This document shows positions 1 to 5,400 of a stretch of DNA of 5,400 nucleotides, in pieces. The notes beneath the pieces were generated by a model. The model did no database searches and was not told where the DNA came from. It was given only the letters and a program-made list of their open reading frames with translations. Position 1 is the stretch's first letter. Each line of letters starts with the position of its first letter. Made by a program: the position numbers and the translations under genes. The DNA is from UBA1181 sp045113275 (GTDB lineage Bacteria > Bacteroidota > Bacteroidia > Bacteroidales > Paludibacteraceae): positions 1-5,400 of the forward strand of contig JBGUIU010000129.1 of assembly GCA_045113275.1 (NCBI GenBank), given 5' to 3'.

Positions 1-167
1 GTTAAAGAATCGTCATTCCACCAGCCTGAATTTTGCGAAATAGAATCGTCATTCCGCTCACCTGCTGTCGATGAATCTTGTTTGCCAACACAACCTGTCA
101 CCAGCAACATGAGAATAACAACTATACAGTTTGTTAGATATATGTGTGAATTGTATTGTTTTCTCAT
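1..167 (-). CDS. Lipoprotein, N-terminal part (runs off left edge)
   Basis: This open frame was too short for a standard ORF list, but it reads cleanly from an ATG at 167 to the window edge (55 codons). It opens with a basic, then hydrophobic signal peptide (MRKQYNSHIYLTN, then IVVILMLLV) and ends in a lipobox-type TGC at Cys26, so the product should be lipid-anchored in the envelope. After the Cys comes a short polar linker in which NDDS occurs twice, 12 residues apart. The ATG lies 5 nt after the stop of the 323-aa lipoprotein, so the two are almost certainly cotranscribed. Its first 23 residues are 14/23 identical to that neighbour's leader, which makes the genes paralogous at least at the 5' end. 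The visible part after the Cys does not resemble the neighbour. The mature domain lies outside the window, so no function can be given. Confidence 0.85.
   Translation of the reverse strand, partial: MRKQYNSHIYLTNCIVVILMLLVTGCVGKQDSSTAGERNDDSISQNSGWWNDDSL
6..55 (-). repeat. Two in-frame 14-bp direct repeats with a 36-bp period
   Basis: AGAATCGTCATTCC (plus-strand reading) occurs at 6-19 and 42-55. In the minus-strand lipoprotein it encodes NDDS twice, 12 codons apart, in the linker after the lipidated Cys. Whether more copies follow is hidden by the window edge. Confidence 0.6.
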
Positions 168-184
168 TTTATTTATTGTTTTCT
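154..184 (-). repeat. 11-bp direct repeat across the lipoprotein gene junction
   Basis: On the minus strand AGAAAACAATA occurs at 184-174 and again at 164-154, 20 bp apart. The first copy encodes the last codons and stop of the 323-aa protein (RKQ-stop) and the second the start of the next lipoprotein (M-RKQ). A related AAAAAACAAT begins the 323-aa gene itself. The pattern fits a junction made by recombination between duplicated gene starts. Confidence 0.6.
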
Positions 185-1144
185 TAATATAATCGAATCG
201 TCTGCCAAATAAAAATCAGAAGTGTCGTTCTGAGAAACCAGAGAAATAAAGGAGAAAATTGCAGAAATATGCTTGCCGTCTTCATCAGACTTCCAAATAT
301 ACCGACCTTGTTTATCTTTATAAAGATCTCCAAGACGATTATTGGTGGCACCTTGCACTCTCTCCCATAGAATAGAAGTGTAAAGGAAAAGGCTATCTGC
401 ATTTCCATATACTGACAAAGCATCAAAGACCGAATCGTTTATAAAAACTTTTATGCTATCAGATAAAATTTCTAATCTTAACTTTTTTTCTATTGAATCA
501 AATTCATCCTCATAACCTCTTGGCTTCACATAATGAAGATCAGCGATGTATGAACCTATCCATTGTTCTTTATACATTGAATCTATTATGTTTGTTTTGC
601 CCCATACGGCAGTTGTCATAGAATCTACATATCTTCTATACTCATTTTCTTCAAGTAAAATATGAGGTTCCCCATTAGGACCAAGAAGATAGAAGTCGCA
701 ATTCCATATTAATTTTTTCCCTTCTTCTTCAATTGATAACACACCGAAATCTTCATTTAAGATATTTTCAGACCCACATAAATCTTTAAGATCTAATACT
801 TTAAGACCTAATAATTTTATTTTCCCTGAACTTATACATTTTGAATATAATAGATAAGGTTCCACAAATAATTCACCTTTAAGGATAATACTATCTTTCT
901 TGATGGTTAACGAATATTCCCTATTTTCATCAGACCATTCTTCCTCATGATGTTCTTTCCCAAAATACTTACCTTCCCATTTATATACGGTGTCAAATTC
1001 CGGCACATAAGAAGCTAAACTATCTGAAGTATCGGTATTATCAGAATTTTGATTGGATTGGCCGCAACTGCTCATGACCAAAAGAGACAACATAACAACA
1101 ATATAGGTTGTTAGATGTTTGTTTGAATTAGATTGTTTTTTCAT
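173..1144 (-). CDS. 323-aa lipoprotein with two copies of a beta-rich W-x-G-x-Y domain
   Basis: I do not recognise a named family. The start is the ATG at 1144 (MKKQSNSNKHL), because it places a signal peptide ending in SSC (Cys27) at the N-terminus. The frame stays open to 1276, but those 44 extra residues would precede the signal peptide. A Ser/Asn/Asp-rich linker covers about residues 28-45. The rest looks like two copies of one domain. Copy 1 has W56-x-G58-x-Y60, then LTIKKDSI (79-86), then KLIW (144-147). Copy 2 has W195-x-G197-x-Y199, then LEILSDSI (224-231), then RYIW (281-284). The first Trp to the last Trp spans 91 and 89 residues. Alternating hydrophobic stretches suggest beta strands, possibly a lipocalin-like barrel, which is inference. 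The gene starts 1 nt after the stop of the 56-codon ORF, so translational coupling is likely. A lipid-anchored periplasmic or surface protein is the safest description. Confidence 0.9.
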   Translation of the reverse strand: MKKQSNSNKHLTTYIVVMLSLLVMSSCGQSNQNSDNTDTSDSLASYVPEFDTVYKWEGKYFGKEHHEEEWSDENREYSLTIKKDSIILKGELFVEPYLLYSKCISSGKIKLLGLKVLDLKDLCGSENILNEDFGVLSIEEEGKKLIWNCDFYLLGPNGEPHILLEENEYRRYVDSMTTAVWGKTNIIDSMYKEQWIGSYIADLHYVKPRGYEDEFDSIEKKLRLEILSDSIKVFINDSVFDALSVYGNADSLFLYTSILWERVQGATNNRLGDLYKDKQGRYIWKSDEDGKHISAIFSFISLVSQNDTSDFYLADDSIILRKQ

Positions 1145-1145
1145 T

Positions 1146-1316
1146 TTATCTATAATCATTTTCAGATTCAAGTACACACGCATTAAGATACTCAGCATAT
1201 AATCCAAACAACGGGTCTGTGGATTGATAAACTGTGGTCGTGCTGGCATAACTGTTGACAAACGACACCCCAACAATCAGAATAACAATAATTTTAATTG
1301 CTGTTTTCTTAAACAC
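1146..1316 (-). CDS. 56-codon secreted mini-protein, GTG start; truncated relative of the 449-aa lipoprotein
   Basis: This small frame lies directly upstream of the 323-aa lipoprotein gene, in a different reading frame from that gene's spurious N-terminal extension. GTG at 1316 is the only usual start codon after the in-frame TAA at 1335-1337. The product begins with a convincing signal peptide: basic FKK, hydrophobic IKIIVILIVGVSFV, then SYA|S, a signal peptidase I type site with no lipobox Cys. Residues 32-51 (STDPLFGLYAEYLNACVLES) match residues 63-82 of the 449-aa lipoprotein at 15 of 20 positions, in the same frame. It then stops at TAA, where the larger protein continues for over 360 residues. 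The stop is 1 nt before the next ATG. It could be a functional leader gene, a small secreted peptide of about 32 residues, or the 5' remnant of a deleted paralogue. Homology in frame argues it is or was coding; current function is unknown. Confidence 0.62.
   Translation of the reverse strand: MFKKTAIKIIVILIVGVSFVNSYASTTTVYQSTDPLFGLYAEYLNACVLESENDYR
1177..1197 (-). repeat. Copy 1 of a 21-nt identical block (second copy at 5006-5026)
   Basis: These 21 bases inside the 56-codon gene are identical to 5006-5026 inside the 449-aa lipoprotein gene, on the same strand and in the same frame (coding AEYLNAC). Similarity extends on both sides at lower identity, matching the 20-residue protein alignment. 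Confidence 0.85.
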
Positions 1317-1356
1317 CTTTATCTTGCATTGTTTTTATTAAGAAAACTTCATTTTA

Positions 1357-1388
1357 CAAACATACATAACTCTTTCCAATCATACAAT
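1357..1388 (-). promoter_or_regulatory. Likely promoter of the left lipoprotein cassette
   Basis: Read on the minus strand: ATTG at 1388-1385 (3 of 4 match to the -33 box TTTG), a 20-nt spacer, then TATGTTTG at 1364-1357, a full TAnnTTTG match. Transcription would start near 1350, about 34 nt before the GTG of the 56-codon gene. The mini-gene would then be the first cistron of the mRNA that also carries both lipoproteins. Confidence 0.6.
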
Positions 1389-1453
1389 TGTTATTTCTAA
1401 TAATATCTTTCAATAGATAGAGTTTACAGGAGAGATCTCGTCAATCATCGACT

Positions 1454-1467
1454 TCACTATACAGTGA
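1454..1467. promoter_or_regulatory. Short inverted repeat in the divergent promoter region
   Basis: TCACT-ATAC-AGTGA is a perfect 5-bp inverted repeat with a 4-nt centre, lying between the two divergent candidate promoters. An 8-bp palindrome, GAGATCTC, sits nearby at 1432-1439. Either could be an operator half of a regulator acting on both directions, but arms this short also occur by chance. The rest of the 1317-1544 intergenic stretch holds only the two candidate promoters. Confidence 0.2.
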
Positions 1468-1476
1468 TAGGAAGTA

Positions 1477-1510
1477 TTAGCATACGTTTCAAAATTTATA
1501 CCTATTTTTG
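1477..1510 (+). promoter_or_regulatory. Possible promoter of the 539-aa secreted protein gene
   Basis: TATTTTTG at 1503-1510 fits the -7 consensus TAnnTTTG. The best -33 candidate is TTAG at 1477-1480 (3 of 4), with a 22-nt spacer at the long end of the usual range. Initiation near 1517 would give a leader of about 28 nt before the ATG at 1545. It would also exclude the ATG at 1464 from the transcript. T-rich DNA produces such matches by chance, so this is tentative. Confidence 0.35.
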
Positions 1511-1544
1511 GGGATGTCTGTCATATATTAAAATAATAGCAAGA

Positions 1545-3164
1545 ATGTATAACTTATATAAATCTCTTTCCTTTCTATTTTTTGTGGGAATATTTTTTTC
1601 TGTATGTGCAGCAGATTACATCATCGACTTTAAACCAGATATTAGGTTTAGGGAAAGTGAGACTCCCGGATTTATGAATGCCTATTGCGACACATCAGCC
1701 TTTGAATTGGCCGAAATAGAAGGTAATGATAGAGAAGATTCTATTCCTGTAGAAATCAGATTCTATTTGGACATGGATTTTCCTGCAACAAATGATGCTA
1801 AGTTTAATTCAAACTTGTTGAAATGGATCGATTCGTCCTACTTATCCAAGGAGTTTATTATTGATTACAATGATTATTACGAAGATTCTAACAACAACCT
1901 TTATATGGGAGACTCAATAATTGCCAAAGTCACATCTTATAATGACAGCACATTGTCAATGTTTATTGCGAAATACAAACCAAGAAATACCTATTGGCGA
2001 ACAGAAAAATACGAATCAATCAATTTTGACAAACGGACCAAGTCTCGTTTTTATAAGGATATTCATGATTCTATCTCCATGTGGAGTAAGTCTGGGTATG
2101 ATGGCGAAGATTATTCCATATCAGATTTTTTGATTACGGTTCATCATTATGTGCCAGGATCAACTTGGGGAATCTATCGTGGAAAGCATACAGAAACCAC
2201 CATAGTAGACAGGAAAAAGTGGACTCCTATTGCCCCTAACGAGATTATTTGGTGCGACAAACAAGAAACGTATGTTAAACCTTCTCACAATTCCTTTCTT
2301 GAGTTTTTGATGACTTTGAAATTGTCAGAAGATTGGGGATGTCCGGTTGGTGATTCTGCGGAAGATAGAAGATATGACGTTTCTGGATGTTATGAGGGTT
2401 TTGGTTTATGGAATTATATTGATGCTGATAATTTAGGTGCTTATGAAGAGGGTGTAACAATTTATTTGGAACGCTGCCCAGGATGCAGAGGGCTTGAAGC
2501 TCCAGTCACTTTCACCTATGACGAGATATACGAGTTCTTGATACCTGGCACAGCTGTCTATGAAGCAGCTCAAAAATATTGCAAGGAGCATAAACCCACA
2601 GAATTTGATAAAATATATAACGAAGATTCGTCGGAGGTGAAAAGTTTACGTATCGAATTTGATGAAGTATATATTCAGATTGGTGATGCTTGTGAATGTT
2701 ATATTCCATTGCCAGTTTCATTGCATAATTCTAAAAAACTAAAAAAAACTTGGTGTTGGGTAGATCCTAACTATCATAATCACAGATCGGATGAAAAAAC
2801 ACAACGAGGAAAAGACATTAAGATTCCAAGAAAAATCAAGTATGAAGGTCTTCACGTTGTTTCAGATAGAGGCGATGCGGAAGTGTCAGTCAGAATATTC
2901 ACCAACTTGGTCGAGGACTATCCTGAGTTGATTCCAACATTGACCACAGCGACACAAAGCCAAACCCTTGATTTCCACGAATATGACCTTCCAGGAGAAA
3001 AGCTATCTAAACAATATATCTATAGATGTATTGATGGCGATGTCTTGATTGAGTATGATATTCGATGTTTGCCTGAAAGAGCATATTACTATCAAATAGC
3101 CTCGTATATGATGTTTAATTGTTTTGAATTAGAGGATTATAATAAACATTACATTTTAAAGTGA
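1545..3164 (+). CDS. 539-aa secreted Cys-rich protein of unknown function
   Basis: I do not recognise this protein. The start chosen is the ATG at 1545, since MYNLYK plus a hydrophobic run ending SVCAAD is a good signal peptide with probable signal peptidase I cleavage near VCA|A. The upstream ATG at 1464 would add 27 residues ahead of it. The Cys at residue 21 is preceded by Val, so a lipoprotein is less likely. The mature protein should be periplasmic or extracellular. Residues about 68-104 (VEIRFYLDMDFPA... LLKWIDSSYL) loosely recall the start of DUF3298/RsiV-like Bacteroidota proteins; this is weak. Of 13 cysteines after the signal peptide, 12 lie in the part from residue 237 on, including a CPGC motif (311-314) and CEC (383-385), so disulfides or metal binding are possible. 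No membrane helix follows the signal. It diverges from the left cassette and lies 136 nt before the YcxB-like gene. Confidence 0.9.
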   Translation: MYNLYKSLSFLFFVGIFFSVCAADYIIDFKPDIRFRESETPGFMNAYCDTSAFELAEIEGNDREDSIPVEIRFYLDMDFPATNDAKFNSNLLKWIDSSYLSKEFIIDYNDYYEDSNNNLYMGDSIIAKVTSYNDSTLSMFIAKYKPRNTYWRTEKYESINFDKRTKSRFYKDIHDSISMWSKSGYDGEDYSISDFLITVHHYVPGSTWGIYRGKHTETTIVDRKKWTPIAPNEIIWCDKQETYVKPSHNSFLEFLMTLKLSEDWGCPVGDSAEDRRYDVSGCYEGFGLWNYIDADNLGAYEEGVTIYLERCPGCRGLEAPVTFTYDEIYEFLIPGTAVYEAAQKYCKEHKPTEFDKIYNEDSSEVKSLRIEFDEVYIQIGDACECYIPLPVSLHNSKKLKKTWCWVDPNYHNHRSDEKTQRGKDIKIPRKIKYEGLHVVSDRGDAEVSVRIFTNLVEDYPELIPTLTTATQSQTLDFHEYDLPGEKLSKQYIYRCIDGDVLIEYDIRCLPERAYYYQIASYMMFNCFELEDYNKHYILK

Positions 3165-3183
3165 TTTTCAATTCCACTGAAAA
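3165..3183 (+). terminator. Weak hairpin directly after the secreted-protein stop codon
   Basis: TTTTCA (3165-3170), a 7-nt loop, then TGAAAA (3178-3183) form a 6-bp stem beginning at the first base after the TGA. The stem is AU-rich and no clear run of T follows, so it would terminate poorly at best. It may only protect the mRNA 3' end. The rest of the gap to 3244 shows nothing recognisable. Confidence 0.25.
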
Positions 3184-3243
3184 GTTGTTTGAGTCAAAGA
3201 GAAAGTTAAGCATTACAGGAAAAACAGAAGAGTAAAATAAGAT

Positions 3244-3276
3244 TTTGTTGTCGATGAATTTTTTTCGTTATATTTG
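3244..3276 (+). promoter_or_regulatory. Bacteroidota-type promoter of the YcxB-like gene
   Basis: TTTG at 3244-3247 (-33 box), a 21-nt spacer, then TATATTTG at 3269-3276, a full match to the -7 consensus TAnnTTTG recognised by the primary sigma factor of Bacteroidota. Transcription should begin around 3283, leaving a leader of about 18 nt before the ATG at 3301. This suggests the gene can be expressed independently of the secreted protein upstream. Confidence 0.72.
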
Positions 3277-3300
3277 CAGGACAATGTGAAAACAAAAGCA

Positions 3301-3855
3301 ATGGAAATAAAGAACGCAACTGAATTATCCTCTCTGCAGTTGGCGAACATTAGTATGTCGAAGCAAAAAAAACTTAAGAGAAGCCGTCAGACATGGTTTT
3401 TCTTACTTCTTTTATACTTTTTATTGATCATATATAAATTAGGGAAAAGTGAAGAGATAAATGTATATGAGAATTTACCACTTTATGTTATTTTCTTAGG
3501 TATTGTAATATACTTGTTTATACTACGTCCATTTATCATCAAAAAGAAGTATAAGGAAATATTTGGAGAGCAAGGAGTAAAATACAACTACCTCTTTAAA
3601 GATGATGAAATAAAAATTGAATTATTTTCCACCCTGACGAAGAAAGAACATGTCACATATAGCTATGACTCAATCAATGAGATAGATTTTATGGACGACT
3701 ATATCATCCTATATATGAAACCGAGAACTATCTTTTTGACTATTGACAAAAAAGGTTTTGACTCCGAATCTGAAATGGATGAGGTTCTTGCCAATATAAA
3801 GAACAAGATGAAGAAACCTGGAGCCGGTGATTATTTTGTTTCCAAGGGCAACTGA
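3301..3855 (+). CDS. YcxB-like two-helix membrane protein
   Basis: A 184-residue protein with a basic N-terminal stretch (KQKKLKRSR, 21-29), two hydrophobic segments (about 32-46 and 60-80) separated by a short acidic loop, and a soluble C-terminal domain. The C-terminal part, about 98-170, follows the YcxB-like pattern: an ITLKED-like strand (FKDDEIKIEL), VTYSYDSINEID, DDYIILYM, then an IPK-like FLTIDKKGF and a short acidic helix. YcxB-like proteins are widespread and functionally uncharacterised. The likely topology puts both ends in the cytoplasm, given the basic flanks. The ATG at 3301 is preferred because a very good promoter at 3244-3276 would start transcription near 3283, which excludes the in-frame TTG at 3274. 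The ATG at 3354 (MSKQKK) cannot be excluded. No Shine-Dalgarno is visible. It converges on the 449-aa lipoprotein gene, with 33 nt between the stops. Confidence 0.87.
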   Translation: MEIKNATELSSLQLANISMSKQKKLKRSRQTWFFLLLLYFLLIIYKLGKSEEINVYENLPLYVIFLGIVIYLFILRPFIIKKKYKEIFGEQGVKYNYLFKDDEIKIELFSTLTKKEHVTYSYDSINEIDFMDDYIILYMKPRTIFLTIDKKGFDSESEMDEVLANIKNKMKKPGAGDYFVSKGN

Positions 3856-3888
3856 AGCATGAAATAAGGATTGTCATGTGTGTCATTA

Positions 3889-5238
3889 TCATTTGTCTGT
3901 CACTTCATAAAACTTCCCTTCGTCATTAATTCGGTAGTAGCGGGTGATAGACTTATCTACACCATCCTCCACATCCCTACCTCTTACACGAATAGTATAA
4001 TCCTCATATATGTCAAAAAACAAATGCGTGCACCCAGCCTCTCCATCTCGTTCATTTTCTTCACAATCTCCATAATTATCCTCAACCAATAAACGAGTTC
4101 CATCCTGATTGGCATGTTCTAAATCGGAGTAAACTATCAGATGTCCGAAATGTAAATTATCATATCCGACATCACAATTCGCATATACAACATGATATCC
4201 TTTATAATCAGGCAAAACGATTATATTATACGAATCAAACAATCTTCCAGAAGGACCTAAGTACTCCTTTTCTCCATTCAGGTCATAGACAATCATATGC
4301 TCATACATTGACTCTTGACCTCGTGCCAACCTATATATACTATCTTCTGTTCCTTTATAGTCAAGACATGTTTTATCAGAAGCAATCTTCCTTATTGTTG
4401 TATCTATCGCCAATTTTTCAAAGTCAGGAAGTGGATCTTTAAAGAAATGACCTTCTTTATATTTATCATCATCATAATAAAATATCGGATCGGCCTTGAA
4501 GTTTTCCAACTCATACTCTGTTGCCAATATTTTAAATTGGGAAAACCATAATGCATATTTCTTATTGATGACTAAACAACAGTGATACTGATCTCCGATT
4601 AAGGCAAAATCGAAGGCACTGAAATACTTCAACCAATTGGAGTTGTCATCACATGACCATATCACCTTTATTTTGTCAAACGATACTGCAATCCCCTCAT
4701 CCGAATAGCTTTTTTCAAAGTAAGGTATAAATTCTGAATAATTTTTCAAAAAAGAGGCACCAGAACGGATGCTATTCAGATTCTGAAACTTCACTTTTTC
4801 CCAAGGCAATGTCAAACATCCATTCACAACAAAGTGGTTATTACCACATCCAAATGTAATTTTCCCCAATTTATTTCTCGTAGATTCATCAATGGGAGAT
4901 CCATCAACCGTTTCCATTTTCAATAAGTGCCAATGATCCATTGACTCTGGAGACGAAAGACTTTCGTTATACTTTTCTATCGCTTTTTTATCGGATTCTA
5001 CTGCGCACGCATTAAGATACTCAGCACATTCTCCAAACAAGGGATCGTTGGAATCAAAATACTTGATCGTATCCATATGTGCTACGACAGAATCAACGAC
5101 AGGATCTGTGCTATATTCAATTACAAATTCTTCCGTTTCTGTAGATGAAGTCGTGTTGCTTTGACAGCTGAAAAGCACACTTCCGAAGATAATCACATAG
5201 TAGAAAAATAATATTGAGTTGTTTAAGCTTTTATGCAT
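3889..5238 (-). CDS. 449-aa lipoprotein of unknown function
   Basis: I recognise no family. The ATG at 5238 is the only ATG after an in-frame upstream stop. It opens a signal peptide (MHKSLNNSILFFYYVIIFGS) closing with a lipobox-type LFSC at Cys25, so the mature protein is lipid-anchored. A Ser/Thr/Glu-rich linker (26-40) follows. Residues 63-82 (SNDPLFGECAEYLNACAVES) form the block shared with the 56-codon protein at 1146-1316. The rest is rich in acidic and aromatic residues and looks globular, with alternating strands toward the C-terminus (MIVYDL, YNIIVL, HVVYANC, HLIVYSDL, YTIRVRG, TRYYRI). This may be a beta-sandwich or partial propeller, which is inference. About ten cysteines follow the lipidated one, including adjacent CC at 220-221. 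No catalytic motif is seen. The gene begins 50 nt after the stop of a same-strand gene entering from the right, so it is probably downstream in that operon. Confidence 0.92.
   Translation of the reverse strand: MHKSLNNSILFFYYVIIFGSVLFSCQSNTTSSTETEEFVIEYSTDPVVDSVVAHMDTIKYFDSNDPLFGECAEYLNACAVESDKKAIEKYNESLSSPESMDHWHLLKMETVDGSPIDESTRNKLGKITFGCGNNHFVVNGCLTLPWEKVKFQNLNSIRSGASFLKNYSEFIPYFEKSYSDEGIAVSFDKIKVIWSCDDNSNWLKYFSAFDFALIGDQYHCCLVINKKYALWFSQFKILATEYELENFKADPIFYYDDDKYKEGHFFKDPLPDFEKLAIDTTIRKIASDKTCLDYKGTEDSIYRLARGQESMYEHMIVYDLNGEKEYLGPSGRLFDSYNIIVLPDYKGYHVVYANCDVGYDNLHFGHLIVYSDLEHANQDGTRLLVEDNYGDCEENERDGEAGCTHLFFDIYEDYTIRVRGRDVEDGVDKSITRYYRINDEGKFYEVTDK
5006..5026 (-). repeat. Copy 2 of the 21-nt identical block (first copy at 1177-1197)
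   Basis: Lies in the codons for residues 72-78 of the 449-aa lipoprotein. The flanks resemble those of the other copy (DPLFG upstream, ES downstream), so this is a diverged gene segment with an identical core, not an inserted element. Confidence 0.85.
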
Positions 5239-5288
5239 GTTTTTAGATATTTGTTCGATTCATAACATCCGTCCTTTTTATTTACTGT

Positions 5289-5400
5289 TTATTGTGCACC
5301 TTCCTTCGGCAGCAAGGTGGTATAGTCAAATGGTTTTTTATCTAAATCATGTTCATTATCCCATTCAATCACTTTCAGCACCTCGTCAAAATTAGGAATA
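5289..5400 (-). CDS. C-terminal end of an upstream gene (runs off right edge)
   Basis: An open minus-strand frame enters at the right edge and ends with TAA at 5289-5291. The visible tail has 36 residues, beginning IPNFDEVLKVIEWDNEHDLD and ending PFDYTTLLPKEGAQ. The composition is normal for a soluble protein, acidic with aromatic residues, and the reading frame stays open while other minus-strand frames here contain stops, so it is probably real. It lies 50 nt before the start of the 449-aa lipoprotein and likely shares its transcript. I cannot identify a family from this short piece. Confidence 0.6.
   Translation of the reverse strand, partial: IPNFDEVLKVIEWDNEHDLDKKPFDYTTLLPKEGAQ

Noticed and set aside
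6..55. CRISPR-like spacing of two repeats
   Set aside because: Only two 14-bp units, in frame within a coding linker with codon-level meaning; not an array.
1145..1276. N-terminal extension of the 323-aa lipoprotein from the ATG at 1276
   Set aside because: It would put 44 residues ahead of a complete signal peptide, and the real homology in this stretch (to the 449-aa lipoprotein) is in a different frame.
1464..1544. Upstream ATG at 1464 as start of the secreted protein
   Set aside because: It buries the signal peptide 27 residues inside the protein and overlaps the best promoter candidate; ATG 1545 fits better.
2475..2486. CPGC as a thioredoxin active site
   Set aside because: No thioredoxin-fold context such as the surrounding W and the later cis-Pro pattern; the CxxC alone is not sufficient.
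1921..2721. Alternative frames inside the 539-aa protein gene on both strands
   Set aside because: Shadows of a well supported gene; translations lack domain-like composition.
3274..3300. TTG start at 3274 for the YcxB-like protein
   Set aside because: The TTG is part of the -7 promoter box TATATTTG and would precede the transcript start.
3871..4551. Plus-strand open frames opposite the 449-aa lipoprotein
   Set aside because: Antisense shadows with low-complexity hydrophobic translations and no start context.
5239..5288. Tiny ORFs (ATG-TTA-TGA and a 6-codon ORF) upstream of the 449-aa lipoprotein, after an AAAGGA stretch
   Set aside because: Too short to support; the A-rich leader directly before ATG 5238 is sufficient as a Bacteroidota ribosome binding region.

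Overview
The window is AT-rich and looks like an accessory region of a Bacteroidota genome (Bacteroides/Prevotella type). Three things point there: promoters fit the -33 TTTG / -7 TAnnTTTG pattern of that phylum, ribosome binding sites are A-rich without a clear Shine-Dalgarno, and most genes encode small lipoproteins or secreted proteins of no recognised family. I see no tRNA, rRNA, CRISPR array, transposase or integrase.

Layout, left to right. Positions 1-1316 hold a tightly packed minus-strand cassette. In transcription order it is a 56-codon secreted mini-protein with a GTG start (1146-1316), a 323-aa lipoprotein built from two copies of one domain (173-1144), and a second lipoprotein running off the left edge (1-167). 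Gaps are 1 and 5 nt. Positions 1317-1544 are a divergent promoter region. On the plus strand come a 539-aa Cys-rich secreted protein of unknown function (1545-3164) and a two-helix membrane protein of the YcxB-like type (3301-3855) with its own excellent promoter. Converging on it after only 33 nt is a minus-strand 449-aa lipoprotein (3889-5238). Upstream of that, the last 36 codons of another minus-strand gene (5289-5400) enter from the right edge.

The most interesting signal is duplication and reshuffling of gene pieces. The 56-codon gene carries a 20-residue block that is 15/20 identical to residues 63-82 of the 449-aa lipoprotein 3.8 kb away, including 21 identical bases. The two adjacent left-hand lipoproteins share a leader but apparently not a body. 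The 323-aa protein contains an internal tandem domain duplication. The window therefore resembles a fast-evolving cluster of envelope proteins made by duplication and truncation. Its function cannot be read from the sequence; an envelope-stress, surface-exposed or immunity-type role is speculation. Only the YcxB-like call rests on a recognised family.
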